Positions 8,318 through 16,847 of a stretch of 64,000 nt of DNA are shown here, piece by piece. The notes under the pieces were generated by a model. The model searched no databases and had not been told where the DNA came from. It worked only from the letters and a program-made list of their open reading frames with translations. The translations under genes were made by a program, and so were the position numbers. This stretch comes from Staphylococcus sp. IVB6181 (GTDB lineage Bacteria; Bacillota; Bacilli; Staphylococcales; Staphylococcaceae). Positions within the stretch are counted from its first letter, which is position 1. Each line of letters starts with the position of its first letter. The stretch spans positions 1,219,822 to 1,283,821 of the forward strand of contig NZ_CP095096.1 in assembly GCF_025561445.1 (NCBI RefSeq), written 5' to 3'.

Positions 8318-9707
8318 GAACATAGCAATTATAGGTGCAGGTATTACAGGCTTATCTGCAGCTTATTATTTGAAAAAAGAACATCCGGACTTTGATGTGA
8401 CAATCATCGAGGCTGCTAATCGTACAGGCGGTAAAATCCAAACGTATCGCAAAGACGGCTTTACGATTGAACTCGGACCGGAATCTTATTTAGGCCGTAA
8501 GAAGATTATGACAGAACTAGCAGAAGAGGTAGGGTTAGGTGATGATTTGATTACCAATCAAACCGGACAATCCTACATTTATGCGCGCAATCAGTTATAC
8601 CCGATACCCGGCGGCTCTATTATGGGTATCCCGACTGATATCAAACCGTTTATGACGACTAAGCTGATTTCTTTAAAAGAGAAAGCAAGAGCAGCATTGG
8701 ATTTAACTAAAAAACCGATTGAAATGGATGGCGATATTTCTGTCGGCGACTTCTTCAGACAACGTTTAGGAGATGAAGTACTGGAAAATTTAATTGAACC
8801 TTTAATGGGCGGTATCTATGGTACGGATATCGATCAATTAAGTTTGATGAGTACCTTCCCTAACTTTAAACATCGAGAAGAAGAATACGGCAGTCTTATC
8901 AAAGGTATGCGTCAAGAAAAGCTCGAACGCCAACGCCAAAAAGAATTGTATCCAGGTGCGCCTAAAGGACAATTCAAACAGTTCAGACATGGTTTAAGTT
9001 CATTTATAGAGGCATTGACGCAAGCAGTTGAAGCACAAGGTACAACGATTCAATATCAAACGAAAGTAGAAGATATTATCGGCTTCCAAAAAGGCTACAA
9101 TGTGGTATATAAAGGCGAGAAACACTTTTATGATGGTGTTCTTGTAACTGTACCGCATCAAACGTTCATGCAATGGTTCTCTGAAGATCCGGCATTAGAT
9201 TACTTTAAAACAATGGACAGTACCTCAGTAGCCACTGTTGTGCTGGCATTCGATGCAAAAAATGTTGAAAACACTTATGATGGTACTGGATTTGTGATTG
9301 CGAGAACATCAGATACACGCATCACAGCATGTACATGGACCAGCAAGAAATGGCCGTTTACAACACCAGAAGGCAAAGTCTTGCTGCGTGCATATGTCGG
9401 CAAACCAGGCGATCCGATTCTCGAAGAGATGGATGATGAACAAATTGTTGCGACAGTGAGAAAAGATTTAAGTCAAATGATGACGATTAAAGGCGACCCT
9501 GAATTCTCAATCGTCCATCGTATGCCGAAGAGCATGCCGCAATACCATGTAGGTCATATTCAGCATATTAGACGTATACAAGACCATATCAGACATACGT
9601 ATCCGCATTTGCGTATAACAGGTGCGGGATTTGAAGCAGTTGGTTTACCAGATTGTATTCAACAAGGTAAAGATTCTGCAGAAGAATTAGCAAGCGCTGT
9701 ACAATAA
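8310..9707 (+). CDS. hemY: Coproporphyrinogen III oxidase (HemY/CgoX type)
   Basis: 465 residues, an FAD enzyme that oxidises coproporphyrinogen III to coproporphyrin III (older name protoporphyrinogen oxidase, hemG or hemY). The dinucleotide-binding motif IIGAGITGLSAAYYL is at residues 6-20; GLPDCIQQGKDSAEE near the end is the FAD-contacting C-terminal motif. The start MSKNIAI at 8310 lies inside the hemH stop region, indicating coupling. No terminator of its own is obvious before the 9.74 kb promoter. Confidence 0.93.
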   Translation: MSKNIAIIGAGITGLSAAYYLKKEHPDFDVTIIEAANRTGGKIQTYRKDGFTIELGPESYLGRKKIMTELAEEVGLGDDLITNQTGQSYIYARNQLYPIPGGSIMGIPTDIKPFMTTKLISLKEKARAALDLTKKPIEMDGDISVGDFFRQRLGDEVLENLIEPLMGGIYGTDIDQLSLMSTFPNFKHREEEYGSLIKGMRQEKLERQRQKELYPGAPKGQFKQFRHGLSSFIEALTQAVEAQGTTIQYQTKVEDIIGFQKGYNVVYKGEKHFYDGVLVTVPHQTFMQWFSEDPALDYFKTMDSTSVATVVLAFDAKNVENTYDGTGFVIARTSDTRITACTWTSKKWPFTTPEGKVLLRAYVGKPGDPILEEMDDEQIVATVRKDLSQMMTIKGDPEFSIVHRMPKSMPQYHVGHIQHIRRIQDHIRHTYPHLRITGAGFEAVGLPDCIQQGKDSAEELASAVQ

Positions 9708-9741
9708 TTATTAAGAAACGATGAAATTTCTGAAAAAAAGA

Positions 9742-9770
9742 TTGACCTTTTTATCAAATAAGATTAATCT
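9742..9770 (+). promoter_or_regulatory. SigA-type promoter upstream of the structured RNA and hydrolase gene
   Basis: TTGACC (9742-9747), a 17-base spacer and TAATCT (9765-9770). A second possible -10, TATAAT, lies at about 9794-9799. Either would start a transcript through the hairpin array at 9841-9955. Confidence 0.6.
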
Positions 9771-9840
9771 GAATATGGAAGACAGTGAGATAATATAATG
9801 GATTGTATGATATAGATAGAAGAAGTATACAAGAGAAAGA

Positions 9841-9955
9841 TGACCTGAACCTAGGTTCTATTAGTATTGAAACAACGGCTACCTTTTGATGAGCACAAGA
9901 GGCAGCAGTTTGTTTTCAGGAATTTGAACCTGTTATTCAGGTCATTTTCTATTTG
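9841..9955 (+). ncRNA. Candidate structured RNA: 5' leader or small RNA
   Basis: A closing stem GACCTGAA (9842-9849) / TTCAGGTC (9936-9943) encloses further complementary segments: GAACC-TA-GGTTC, an internally looped arm with CTACCTTTTG opposite CAAGAGGCAG, and CCTG...CAGG. The 3' side of the closing stem runs into ATTTTCTATTT, so it could end transcription. Multi-branch folding before a gene suggests an attenuating leader or independent small RNA. I do not recognise a known riboswitch class. Folding was done by eye. Confidence 0.45.
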
Positions 9956-9976
9956 AAAGTGCAAGAGGTGAAGTTG

Positions 9977-10534
9977 ATGACAAATATTATTTTAATTCAT
10001 GCACAAGGTGCAGATGCACATGAAAACTGGTATGAATGGTTAGAACAATCGCTTAAATTAGAAGGTTATCAATCAGATATTGTGAATATTGAACATAGTC
10101 TGCCGGTTAATATGGATGAGTGGCTGACACAATTAAATGAGCAAATTGATATTACTAATTATGAAACTTATTTCGTGACACATGGCTTTGGTACACTTGC
10201 AGGGCTGAAGTATTTAGAGCAGCAACCTGATGTACATATTGAAGGTTTCTTCAGTATTGCAGGCTTTGGACCGGATGCAAAGGATATCAACCCAGAACTC
10301 CATGCATCAGATGTGACATTGGACATAGAAGGGCTTAAACCGCGAATTGATTATTTCTATGGACTGGCTTCTAAGGATGATCCTTTTGTGCCGTATCAAG
10401 CAACAGAAGACATTGTAAAAGCATTCGGAGGCAAAACAAGAATTATTAAAGATGGCGGTCATTTTACTACGAATGACGGTTATGATACATTCTTAGCTTT
10501 AAAAAATAATATGATGAAACGTATGTCTAAATAA
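9977..10534 (+). CDS. RBBP9/YdeN-like alpha/beta-hydrolase-fold protein lacking the nucleophile serine
   Basis: 185 residues resembling the RBBP9 serine hydrolase family: ILIHAQGADAHENWYEWLE at the N-terminus, candidate acid residue at D134/D135 (GLASKDDPFVP) and histidine H162 (DGGHFTTNDG). Where the family has HSxG at the nucleophile elbow, this protein reads THGFG (residues 68-72), so glycine replaces serine. It may be a non-enzymatic family member. ATG 9977 has AGAGGTG upstream; the longer frame does not. It is expressed behind the candidate RNA at 9841. Confidence 0.65.
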   Translation: MTNIILIHAQGADAHENWYEWLEQSLKLEGYQSDIVNIEHSLPVNMDEWLTQLNEQIDITNYETYFVTHGFGTLAGLKYLEQQPDVHIEGFFSIAGFGPDAKDINPELHASDVTLDIEGLKPRIDYFYGLASKDDPFVPYQATEDIVKAFGGKTRIIKDGGHFTTNDGYDTFLALKNNMMKRMSK

Positions 10535-10554
10535 GGTAGATGATAAAGAGATAC

Positions 10555-10598
10555 GAAAAAAACGTCTCGCCGCATGAAAACGGTGAGACGTTTTTTGT
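10555..10598. terminator. Bidirectional terminator between the hydrolase gene and nadCA
   Basis: AAAAACGTCTC-CCG pairs with CGG-GAGACGTTTTTT around a short loop. It terminates both converging transcripts. Confidence 0.9.
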
Positions 10599-10602
10599 AT
10601 AA

Positions 10603-12537
10603 TCAAGTAATGCTTAACATGCGATCTAAACTTTCTTTCGCATATTTTGTTGTTTCAGCATCTACTTTAATGATGTTGTCGCGATTGCCGTCTAGAATTT
10701 TATCTAAGCACCATGCAAGGTGAGGCAAGTCGATACGGTTCATTGTTAAGCAAGAACACATCAAAGGATTAAGAGAATCGATTTGAATATCTGTGTATGT
10801 GGCTTTTAATCGGTTGACTAAGTTCATTTCAGTACCAATCAACCAACGTGAACCTTTCGGCGCATTTTTAATCGTTTCGATAATGTAACGAGTTGAACCT
10901 GCATAATCCGCAGCTTGTACGACTTCAAATTCACATTCAGGGTGAACGATAACATTGATTTCAGGGTCGCGTTCGCGTGCTAGATCAATATGTGCTTTAT
11001 GGAATTTCTCATGAACTGAACAATGTCCTTTCCATAAAACAATACGCAAATCTTCAACTTTACCTTCGTAAACTAATTCCTTAGCAATAGGGTCCCAAAC
11101 CGCCATTTGTTCTAATGGAATACCTAAATCATATGCGGTGTTGCGTCCTAAATGCTGATCAGGCAAGAATAAAATAACTTTGCCTTGTTTTAATGCCCAA
11201 TCTACGACTGATTTAGCATTACCGCTGGTTACACATGAACCGCCGTGTTCGCCAACGAATTTTTTAATTGCGGCTGTAGAGTTCACATAAGTAAGCGGAA
11301 GAATATCAAGGTTATATTCTTTTGTTAAAACATCATAAACATGCAATGCTTGTGTGATATTAGCCATGTCTGCCATAGAACAGCCTGCTGATAAATCCGG
11401 TAAGTAAATATCTTGGCTGTCATCTGTTAAAATATCAGCTGTTTCGGCCATGAAGTGTACCCCGTTGAATACAAAGTATTCGGCAGCTGTATTTTCTTTA
11501 CAAATACGTGCAAGCTCTAAAGAATCGCCTGTGATGTCCGCAAATTGTACGACTTCATCTTTTTGATAGTGGTGAGTAGGCATAAATAAACGATCGCCTA
11601 ATTCATCTTTAATAGACTGGATATGGTTTTCTAATTCTTCTGTTGACATCTTAAGATACTTTTCCGGTAGTTCTTTTGAAACTGATAACATTGGGTTAAA
11701 CATTGAAATCACAACCTTTGCAGAAATATCGAGCGCATTTTGCGCATAAAATAGAGCACCCATTGAAATGTAGTCGACACCTGTTTGTGCGTAATCGACG
11801 ACATTATTTTCGTTAATATTGCCAGAAGCTTCAGTTTGAATATTAGCTGGAACTGCTTTGATGTGTTCAGCGATCCATTCTGGTGTTTGATTATCGAACA
11901 TGATGATATCAACATCTTGTTCGATTGCTGTTTGCAGCATGTCCGCATTTTCAATTTCAACTTCTATTTTATCCATTGGACCAACGACTTTTTTTGCATT
12001 CGAGATGGCTGCTTCCATAGATGCACTGAATGCAATATGATTATCTTTCAACATTAAACCGTCATTCAAAGAACGGCGATGGTTCAATCCGCCGCCGACA
12101 GTGACCGCAAATTTTTCAAACATACCTAAACCAGGTGTTGTTTTGCGTGTGTCCACAATACGTGTAGATGTATGTGAAATTTTATCTACAATACGGCGTG
12201 TTTGTGTTGCGATACCTGACATACGTTGTATTAAATTCAGTACGATACGTTCCATAGTAAGCAAAACATAAACAGGACCGGTAATTTCAGCAATGATATC
12301 ACCAGGTTTAACAGCTTCGCCGTCTTTTACTTTCTGCTCAATGGTAATGTGGCTTTTGAGTAATTTGAAGCCTTCTTTGATGATAGTTTCACCGCAAAAG
12401 ATACCATTATCTTTTGATTTTAAATACATAGTTCCTTCTTGTGTTTGGTCAAAGATGTGTGTGGCTAAATCGCCATATTGATTATCCTCAATGTAAAATT
12501 GAGTGATTTTCTCTCTGACGAGTAACGGATTTAACAT
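10603..12537 (-). CDS. nadCA: NadC-NadA in one reading frame: quinolinate phosphoribosyltransferase plus quinolinate synthase
   Basis: 644 residues. Residues 1-278 are a full NadC (RMSGIATQT, RIVDTRKTTPGL, VEIENADML), which makes nicotinate mononucleotide from quinolinate. Residues 279-644 are a full NadA with all three [4Fe-4S] cysteines (AGCSMADM, VHPECEFE, MCSCLTMN), which makes quinolinate from iminoaspartate and DHAP. In B. subtilis these are separate genes. The NadA part begins at an internal ATG (11703) about ten bases after AAAGG, and there is no linker, so separate NadA could still be made. The NadC start at 12537 has AGGAGG eight bases upstream and overlaps the nadB end by 50 bases. 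A one-base change or sequencing error at the joint is an alternative. Confidence 0.85.
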   Translation of the reverse strand: MLNPLLVREKITQFYIEDNQYGDLATHIFDQTQEGTMYLKSKDNGIFCGETIIKEGFKLLKSHITIEQKVKDGEAVKPGDIIAEITGPVYVLLTMERIVLNLIQRMSGIATQTRRIVDKISHTSTRIVDTRKTTPGLGMFEKFAVTVGGGLNHRRSLNDGLMLKDNHIAFSASMEAAISNAKKVVGPMDKIEVEIENADMLQTAIEQDVDIIMFDNQTPEWIAEHIKAVPANIQTEASGNINENNVVDYAQTGVDYISMGALFYAQNALDISAKVVISMFNPMLSVSKELPEKYLKMSTEELENHIQSIKDELGDRLFMPTHHYQKDEVVQFADITGDSLELARICKENTAAEYFVFNGVHFMAETADILTDDSQDIYLPDLSAGCSMADMANITQALHVYDVLTKEYNLDILPLTYVNSTAAIKKFVGEHGGSCVTSGNAKSVVDWALKQGKVILFLPDQHLGRNTAYDLGIPLEQMAVWDPIAKELVYEGKVEDLRIVLWKGHCSVHEKFHKAHIDLARERDPEINVIVHPECEFEVVQAADYAGSTRYIIETIKNAPKGSRWLIGTEMNLVNRLKATYTDIQIDSLNPLMCSCLTMNRIDLPHLAWCLDKILDGNRDNIIKVDAETTKYAKESLDRMLSIT

Positions 12538-14062
12538 GTTCCATGCCTCCTGAATATATTTCAATAACTTCATTTTTAAATTGATTGACTTGGTTCGGAT
12601 AATCCAATCGGTAGTGTACGCCTCTGGATTCTTTGCGTGCTAGGGCAGAAGTACATACAATCTGTAATAATTTAACAATACAATAATGCTGCCATGCTGT
12701 TTTGCTGATATGTTCTGTTAAAGGTGCATTGTTTAATGTTGTTTCAATTGCATCTAAATAATGCTGCATTTGAGTACCGTTGCGTTCTACACCTAATACG
12801 TCGAAACTTTGCTGCTGCAAACGTTCTACATCTTCAGCACTGATAGCAGGGATTTTATGCACTGCATTTAAATGACTTTGGCTGACAGATGTAAGTGTTT
12901 GATTTAAGTGCTGCGCACAGCATGCACCCATGACTAAACCTTCAAGCAACGAGTTGCTTGCAAGTCGGTTAGCACCATGGAAATTGGTACAAGCCGCTTC
13001 TCCGATCGCATACACACGGCTTAAGCTGGTTGTACCATTAACATCTGATTGAATACCTCCGACGGTATAATGCGCACCTGGTGTCACAGGAATACGTTGA
13101 CGCTCCATGGCACCTGGATAATGTGCTTGAACGGCTTTGTAAATAGTAGGGAAACGTGTTTCGAAATTATCGATGGCACTTATATCTAAGAAACATTGAT
13201 GGCCAAGCTGCTGATGATGATAGATAGCACGGCTTGTGACATCACGCGGTGCTAAGCTTTTCATCGGATGCAATTTATCCATAAATGGTTCATCTAATTC
13301 ATTGACCAGCACAGCACCATCGCCTCTGACTGCCTCTGAAACCAAACTGAAGGCATGTTTCGGCTCGCCCAGCAAAGTAGGGTGGAATTGAATCATTTCC
13401 ATACTTTCTAACGCAATCTTGTTTCGCAATGCAAGGACTGGCCCTGATGCGATAGAATGCGGAATATTAGAGTTGGTAGGGAAGAGATTATTGATACCGC
13501 CAGTGGCTAATACAACACTGTCTGCTTCGATAGTTTCTAGTTGATCTGTTTTGTCTAAAATCATAACCCCGCATACTTCATGCGCTTCATTATAAATAAA
13601 ATCAACCGCTTCTGTTTCTTCAAGTATTGTCAGATGCGGATGGGATAAATGATGGACCATATGATGTGCAATATATTTACCGGTTTGATCTCCGCCGGCA
13701 TGCAGAATTCTAGGTGCAGAATGCGCACCTTCCATGGCATAATCCAGACTATGCGTTTTTGCATCCTTATCAAATGGAACACCTTCATCTATTAATTCTT
13801 GAATCAGCGGGTAACTTTTTGTGATAACTTCATGAATGATAGGGAAATCTCCCATTTCAGCACCAGCTTCAAAAGTATCTTGACAGTGACTGATGCCTTC
13901 ATCATTTTCATTTTTTGAAAAACATATGCCACCTTGGGCAAAATTACTGTTGTTTTCAGCAAGCTTGTCCTTAGTGATACAAATCACTTCGATATTATCT
14001 TGTAATTGACGAACAAACGAGAGTGCAGCAATTCCGCTCCCAACGACAATGACACGTTTCAT
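12488..14062 (-). CDS. nadB: L-aspartate oxidase
   Basis: 524 residues; FAD enzyme that oxidises L-aspartate to iminoaspartate, the substrate of NadA. The FAD motif VVGSGIAALSF is at residues 4-14; NSNFAQGGICFS, the GAEMGD region, GGDQTGKYIAHHM, and the active-site region VTPGAHYTVGGI are present, with ANRLASNSLLEGLVMGA near the C-terminal part. ATG 14062 is used because AGAGGTG precedes it; the longer frame adds a low-complexity N-terminus through the operator region. First gene of nadB-nadCA. Confidence 0.95.
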   Translation of the reverse strand: MKRVIVVGSGIAALSFVRQLQDNIEVICITKDKLAENNSNFAQGGICFSKNENDEGISHCQDTFEAGAEMGDFPIIHEVITKSYPLIQELIDEGVPFDKDAKTHSLDYAMEGAHSAPRILHAGGDQTGKYIAHHMVHHLSHPHLTILEETEAVDFIYNEAHEVCGVMILDKTDQLETIEADSVVLATGGINNLFPTNSNIPHSIASGPVLALRNKIALESMEMIQFHPTLLGEPKHAFSLVSEAVRGDGAVLVNELDEPFMDKLHPMKSLAPRDVTSRAIYHHQQLGHQCFLDISAIDNFETRFPTIYKAVQAHYPGAMERQRIPVTPGAHYTVGGIQSDVNGTTSLSRVYAIGEAACTNFHGANRLASNSLLEGLVMGACCAQHLNQTLTSVSQSHLNAVHKIPAISAEDVERLQQQSFDVLGVERNGTQMQHYLDAIETTLNNAPLTEHISKTAWQHYCIVKLLQIVCTSALARKESRGVHYRLDYPNQVNQFKNEVIEIYSGGMEHVKSVTRQRENHSILH

Positions 14063-14165
14063 GTTTACACCTCTATTTACATTAATATATACAATAATGT
14101 TAACATGTATGTATGCAATGATTTTGTCATAAAAGTACGATAATTGCAAGTGGGGGAGAAAATAT
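14063..14165. promoter_or_regulatory. Divergent nad promoter region, probable NadR (NiaR) operators
   Basis: 103 bases separate nadB from nadS. The centre holds near-palindromic AT-rich sequence around TGTTAACATGTATGTATGCA. In Bacillus, NadR/YrxA represses both sides of this locus with nicotinate as co-repressor; the identical gene arrangement here predicts the same. I cannot define exact boxes. Confidence 0.5.
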
Positions 14166-15269
14166 ATGATTTATTTAGATAATGCATCTACAACACAACC
14201 AACAAAAGAAGTGTTAAATATTTATAATGAAGCACAACAAGCTTTATTCTTTAATAGCGAAAGTTTACATGCAGGCGGAGAAATGATCAGAGAAGCATTG
14301 ACTTCAAGCAGACAATTTATCCAAGGTTATTTCAATACCGACAAAGAAGTGTTATTTACAACAAGCGGTTCACACGCAAACCAAATTGCAATCAGTATTT
14401 ATTTATCTCAAGCAGAAGAAGGGACTGTGTGGGTATCGCCTTATGAACATCCTTCTATCTTTGCGGCACTTGAACCGTATCAAGCACAATTCGAAATTAA
14501 AGTAATGCCGATTACAAAAGAGGGTAATATTGATGTAACTGCACTAAAAGCACAAGTTGATGAAAACTGCGTGCTCTTTATAGCACAGCATGTCAATTCT
14601 GAAACAGGCTATATTCTGCCGGTGTATGAAATCGCGGAAATTGCACAATCACACAATGTTCCATTTCATGTAGATGGGGTACAAGCTGTACAAAAAATCG
14701 TCGAAAAGAATATTGCGCCTTTTACGTCTTATGCTTTTTCTGGTCATAAATTCAATGGTACGAAAGGCAGCGGTGCATTATTAATTGAGCACAAGTCTGT
14801 ACGTCCGATTAACACACATTATTTCCATGAAGAGGGAACACGCAACGGAACATTGGATGTGCCGAGTATTCTAGCAATGACGAAAGCTTTATCGCTTGAT
14901 GCTGCGTATGATCACTTAGAAGCGCTGCACACTTATGCACAAGAGCGTGCTGAAGCTGCCGGATTTACTGTATTAAGCAATCCGAAACAAGCACCGCATA
15001 TTATCGGATTATTAACACCTAAATTTGAAGGCCAGTATGTAATGCAGTCTTTATCCAGCCGCAATATTTGTATCTCAACTGGCACTGCATGCGGTCATGG
15101 TTTATTATTGAGTGACGGATTAATTGATAAAATCAAAAATATCCGCCAAGAAGCTGATCAATATATCAGAATTTCATTTTCAAAAACAACTTCAAAAGAA
15201 GCTGTTGCTGAAGGTTTCGATCAATTAGATAAAATTATAGAAGGAGTGGCTGCGAATGAGTCAAGCTGA
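14166..15269 (+). CDS. nadS: NadS, cysteine desulfurase for NadA iron-sulfur cluster
   Basis: 367 residues, a PLP-dependent NifS/IscS-like desulfurase. The PLP lysine lies in FSGHKFNGTKGSGALL (about residue 196) and the sulfur-carrying cysteine in ISTGTACGHGLL. In B. subtilis the equivalent gene beside nadR supplies sulfur for the NadA cluster. GGGGGAG precedes the ATG. It overlaps nadR by 14 bases and is divergent from nadB. Confidence 0.9.
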   Translation: MIYLDNASTTQPTKEVLNIYNEAQQALFFNSESLHAGGEMIREALTSSRQFIQGYFNTDKEVLFTTSGSHANQIAISIYLSQAEEGTVWVSPYEHPSIFAALEPYQAQFEIKVMPITKEGNIDVTALKAQVDENCVLFIAQHVNSETGYILPVYEIAEIAQSHNVPFHVDGVQAVQKIVEKNIAPFTSYAFSGHKFNGTKGSGALLIEHKSVRPINTHYFHEEGTRNGTLDVPSILAMTKALSLDAAYDHLEALHTYAQERAEAAGFTVLSNPKQAPHIIGLLTPKFEGQYVMQSLSSRNICISTGTACGHGLLLSDGLIDKIKNIRQEADQYIRISFSKTTSKEAVAEGFDQLDKIIEGVAANESS

Positions 15270-15789
15270 TCAACGCAGAACAGAAATTGTTGAACTGCTT
15301 CAAGACGCACAGCGTCCTGTAAAAGGATCTGAGCTGAGTGAACGTTTCGGCGTCTCCAGACAGATTATTGTTAAAGATATTTCGCATCTCAAAACAAGGG
15401 AGTATGCGATCAATTCCACAAGCAAAGGTTATTTTATGGATATACCGCCGCAAGGCAAACCATGCAAGCGGGTTGTGATGTGCCAGCATGGTGTTGAAGA
15501 GATGGAAGCGGAGCTGACATTAATAGTAGAAAACGGCGCTATGATTGATGATGTTTCAGTAAAACATCCTGTATACGGCAGTATCAGAGCGGAGTTAATG
15601 ATTGAAACCTTAGATGATGTCGAGACATTTATTGAAGAAATGACACGTTATCAAGGAACAATGCTAGCCAAGCTTACAGATGGTATCCATTTGCATACAC
15701 TATCTGCAGACACAGAAAAGATTTTAGATAATGCGATAGAAGATTTAGATAAAAAAGGTTTTCTTGCTGAAAGCGAAACACCTGTTTAA
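15256..15789 (+). CDS. nadR: NAD biosynthesis repressor NadR (NiaR/YrxA family)
   Basis: 177 residues: N-terminal winged helix-turn-helix (KGSELSERFGVSRQIIVKDI, about residues 22-41) and a C-terminal 3H domain. The metal/nicotinate-site residues are visible in QHGVEEMEAELTLI, VKHPVYGSI and DGIHLHTLSA. It should repress nadB-nadCA and its own operon when nicotinate is available. Translationally coupled to nadS; a terminator follows. Confidence 0.92.
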   Translation: MSQADQRRTEIVELLQDAQRPVKGSELSERFGVSRQIIVKDISHLKTREYAINSTSKGYFMDIPPQGKPCKRVVMCQHGVEEMEAELTLIVENGAMIDDVSVKHPVYGSIRAELMIETLDDVETFIEEMTRYQGTMLAKLTDGIHLHTLSADTEKILDNAIEDLDKKGFLAESETPV

Positions 15790-15795
15790 TCATAA

Positions 15796-15826
15796 GCACC
15801 TTTATGTCATGCATAGAGGTGTTTTT
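15796..15826 (+). terminator. Terminator of nadS-nadR
   Basis: CACCTTTATG pairs with CATAGAGGTG and is followed by TTTTT. Confidence 0.85.
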
Positions 15827-15828
15827 AT

Positions 15829-16075
15829 TCTACATATATATAGATGTTCCGATGTCATACCAGGAGCAAAATTTAAAATTAGAGGCCGATATTTATATTA
15901 AAATAGCAAGGAAAGGGTGTATCTAGAGAGGATTTTCGATTGAAGCTTAATAATATTAACGGTATTAACAGTGAAAAATCCTCATAATCCGAGAGAAAAA
16001 AGGGTTGTTTACACTCTAAACATAAAAATTTATAACAATTATATATTTATTACACTTATTTCTATTGAAATGTTG
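15829..16075 (+). other. Gene-free stretch upstream of the tRNA cluster with a long inverted repeat
   Basis: No credible gene. An inverted repeat GAGGATTTTC (15928-15937) / GAAAAATCCTC (15973-15983) encloses 35 AT-rich bases. TTTACA near 16007 may belong to a further promoter. The remainder is AT-rich DNA of the kind found upstream of strong stable-RNA promoters. Confidence 0.5.
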
Positions 16076-16104
16076 TTGACTTGGACTAGGGAACTCGATA
16101 TACT
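16076..16104 (+). promoter_or_regulatory. Stable-RNA promoter P1
   Basis: TTGACT (16076-16081), 17-base spacer, TATACT (16099-16104). Confidence 0.7.
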
Positions 16105-16188
16105 AGTTATTGTCTTGAAAAAAGGGATTGCAAATTCAAAACAACTTTTAAGTTTTGAAAATAAAATTCATATTTTGTTAAAAAAGGT

Positions 16189-16218
16189 TTGACATTGCTT
16201 AACAAAGTGTGATATATT
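16189..16218 (+). promoter_or_regulatory. Stable-RNA promoter P2
   Basis: TTGACA (16189-16194), 18-base spacer, TATATT (16213-16218), with an A/T-rich upstream element. It lies 33 bases before the first tRNA. The tandem arrangement is typical of rRNA and tRNA operons. Confidence 0.8.
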
Positions 16219-16250
16219 AAATAGGTAAGTCGCAAGATTAATATTATTAT

Positions 16251-16324
<74 letters not shown>

Positions 16325-16342
16325 TTACATAGTTTTCACGTA

Positions 16343-16418
16343 GGTCTCGTAGTGTAGCGGTTAACACGCCTGCCTGTCACGCAGGAGATCGCGGGTTCGA
16401 TTCCCGTCGAGACCGCCA
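16343..16418 (+). tRNA. tRNA-Asp (GTC)
   Basis: Acceptor GGTCTCG/CGAGACC, anticodon loop CTGTCAC, T arm GGGTTCGATTCCC, and an encoded CCA end. Confidence 0.95.
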
Positions 16419-16428
16419 TTTTAATTAC

Positions 16429-16501
16429 GGTTCAGTAGCTCAGTTGGTAGAGCAATGGATTGAAGCTCCATGTGTCGGCAGTTCGACTCTGTCCTGAACC
16501 A
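16429..16501 (+). tRNA. tRNA-Phe (GAA)
   Basis: Acceptor GGTTCAG/CTGAACC with discriminator A, anticodon loop TTGAAGC. CCA is not encoded. Confidence 0.95.
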
Positions 16502-16521
16502 TTCTATTTTTATTGTAGTTT

Positions 16522-16598
16522 GGCGGTTGTGGTGAAGTGGTTAACACATCGGATTGTGGTTCCGACATTCGTGGGTTCGATTCCCATCAGCCGCCCCA
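16522..16598 (+). tRNA. tRNA-His (GTG)
   Basis: Anticodon loop TTGTGGT; the extra 5' G pairs with C73 as expected for tRNA-His; the CCA end is encoded. Confidence 0.95.
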
Positions 16599-16609
16599 TA
16601 ATCGTTAAT

Positions 16610-16683
16610 GCGGGTGTAGTTTAATGGCAAAACCTCAGCCTTCCAAGCTGATGTTGTGGGTTCGATTCCCATCACCCGCTCCA
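16610..16683 (+). tRNA. tRNA-Gly (TCC)
   Basis: Acceptor GCGGGTG/CACCCGC, anticodon loop CTTCCAA, encoded CCA end. Confidence 0.95.
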
Positions 16684-16694
16684 AATATTATTAT

Positions 16695-16769
16695 TCCACA
16701 GTAGCTCAGTGGTAGAGCTATCGGCTGTTAACCGATCGGTCGTAGGTTCGAGTCCTACCTGTGGAGCCA
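16695..16769 (+). tRNA. tRNA-Asn (GTT)
   Basis: Acceptor TCCACAG/CTGTGGA, anticodon loop CTGTTAA, encoded CCA end. Confidence 0.95.
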
Positions 16770-16770
16770 T

Positions 16771-16842
16771 GGCTCCTTGGTCAAGCGGTTAAGACACCGC
16801 CCTTTCACGGCGGTAACACGGGTTCGAGTCCCGTAGGAGTCA
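16771..16842 (+). tRNA. tRNA-Glu (TTC)
   Basis: Acceptor GGCTCCT/AGGAGTC, anticodon loop CTTTCAC. CCA is not encoded. It begins two bases after the tRNA-Asn CCA end. Confidence 0.93.
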
Positions 16843-16847
16843 TTCAC

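Noticed and set aside
11709..11960. Minus-strand frame ending at the TGA near the nadC-nadA joint
   Set aside because: It is out of frame with NadC over its whole length and encodes no NadC-like sequence; only its stop is relevant to how the fusion might have arisen.
15971..16192. 73-codon plus-strand frame upstream of the tRNA cluster
   Set aside because: It runs through promoter P1 and the P2 -35 region, has no ribosome site, and its composition is that of AT-rich leader DNA.
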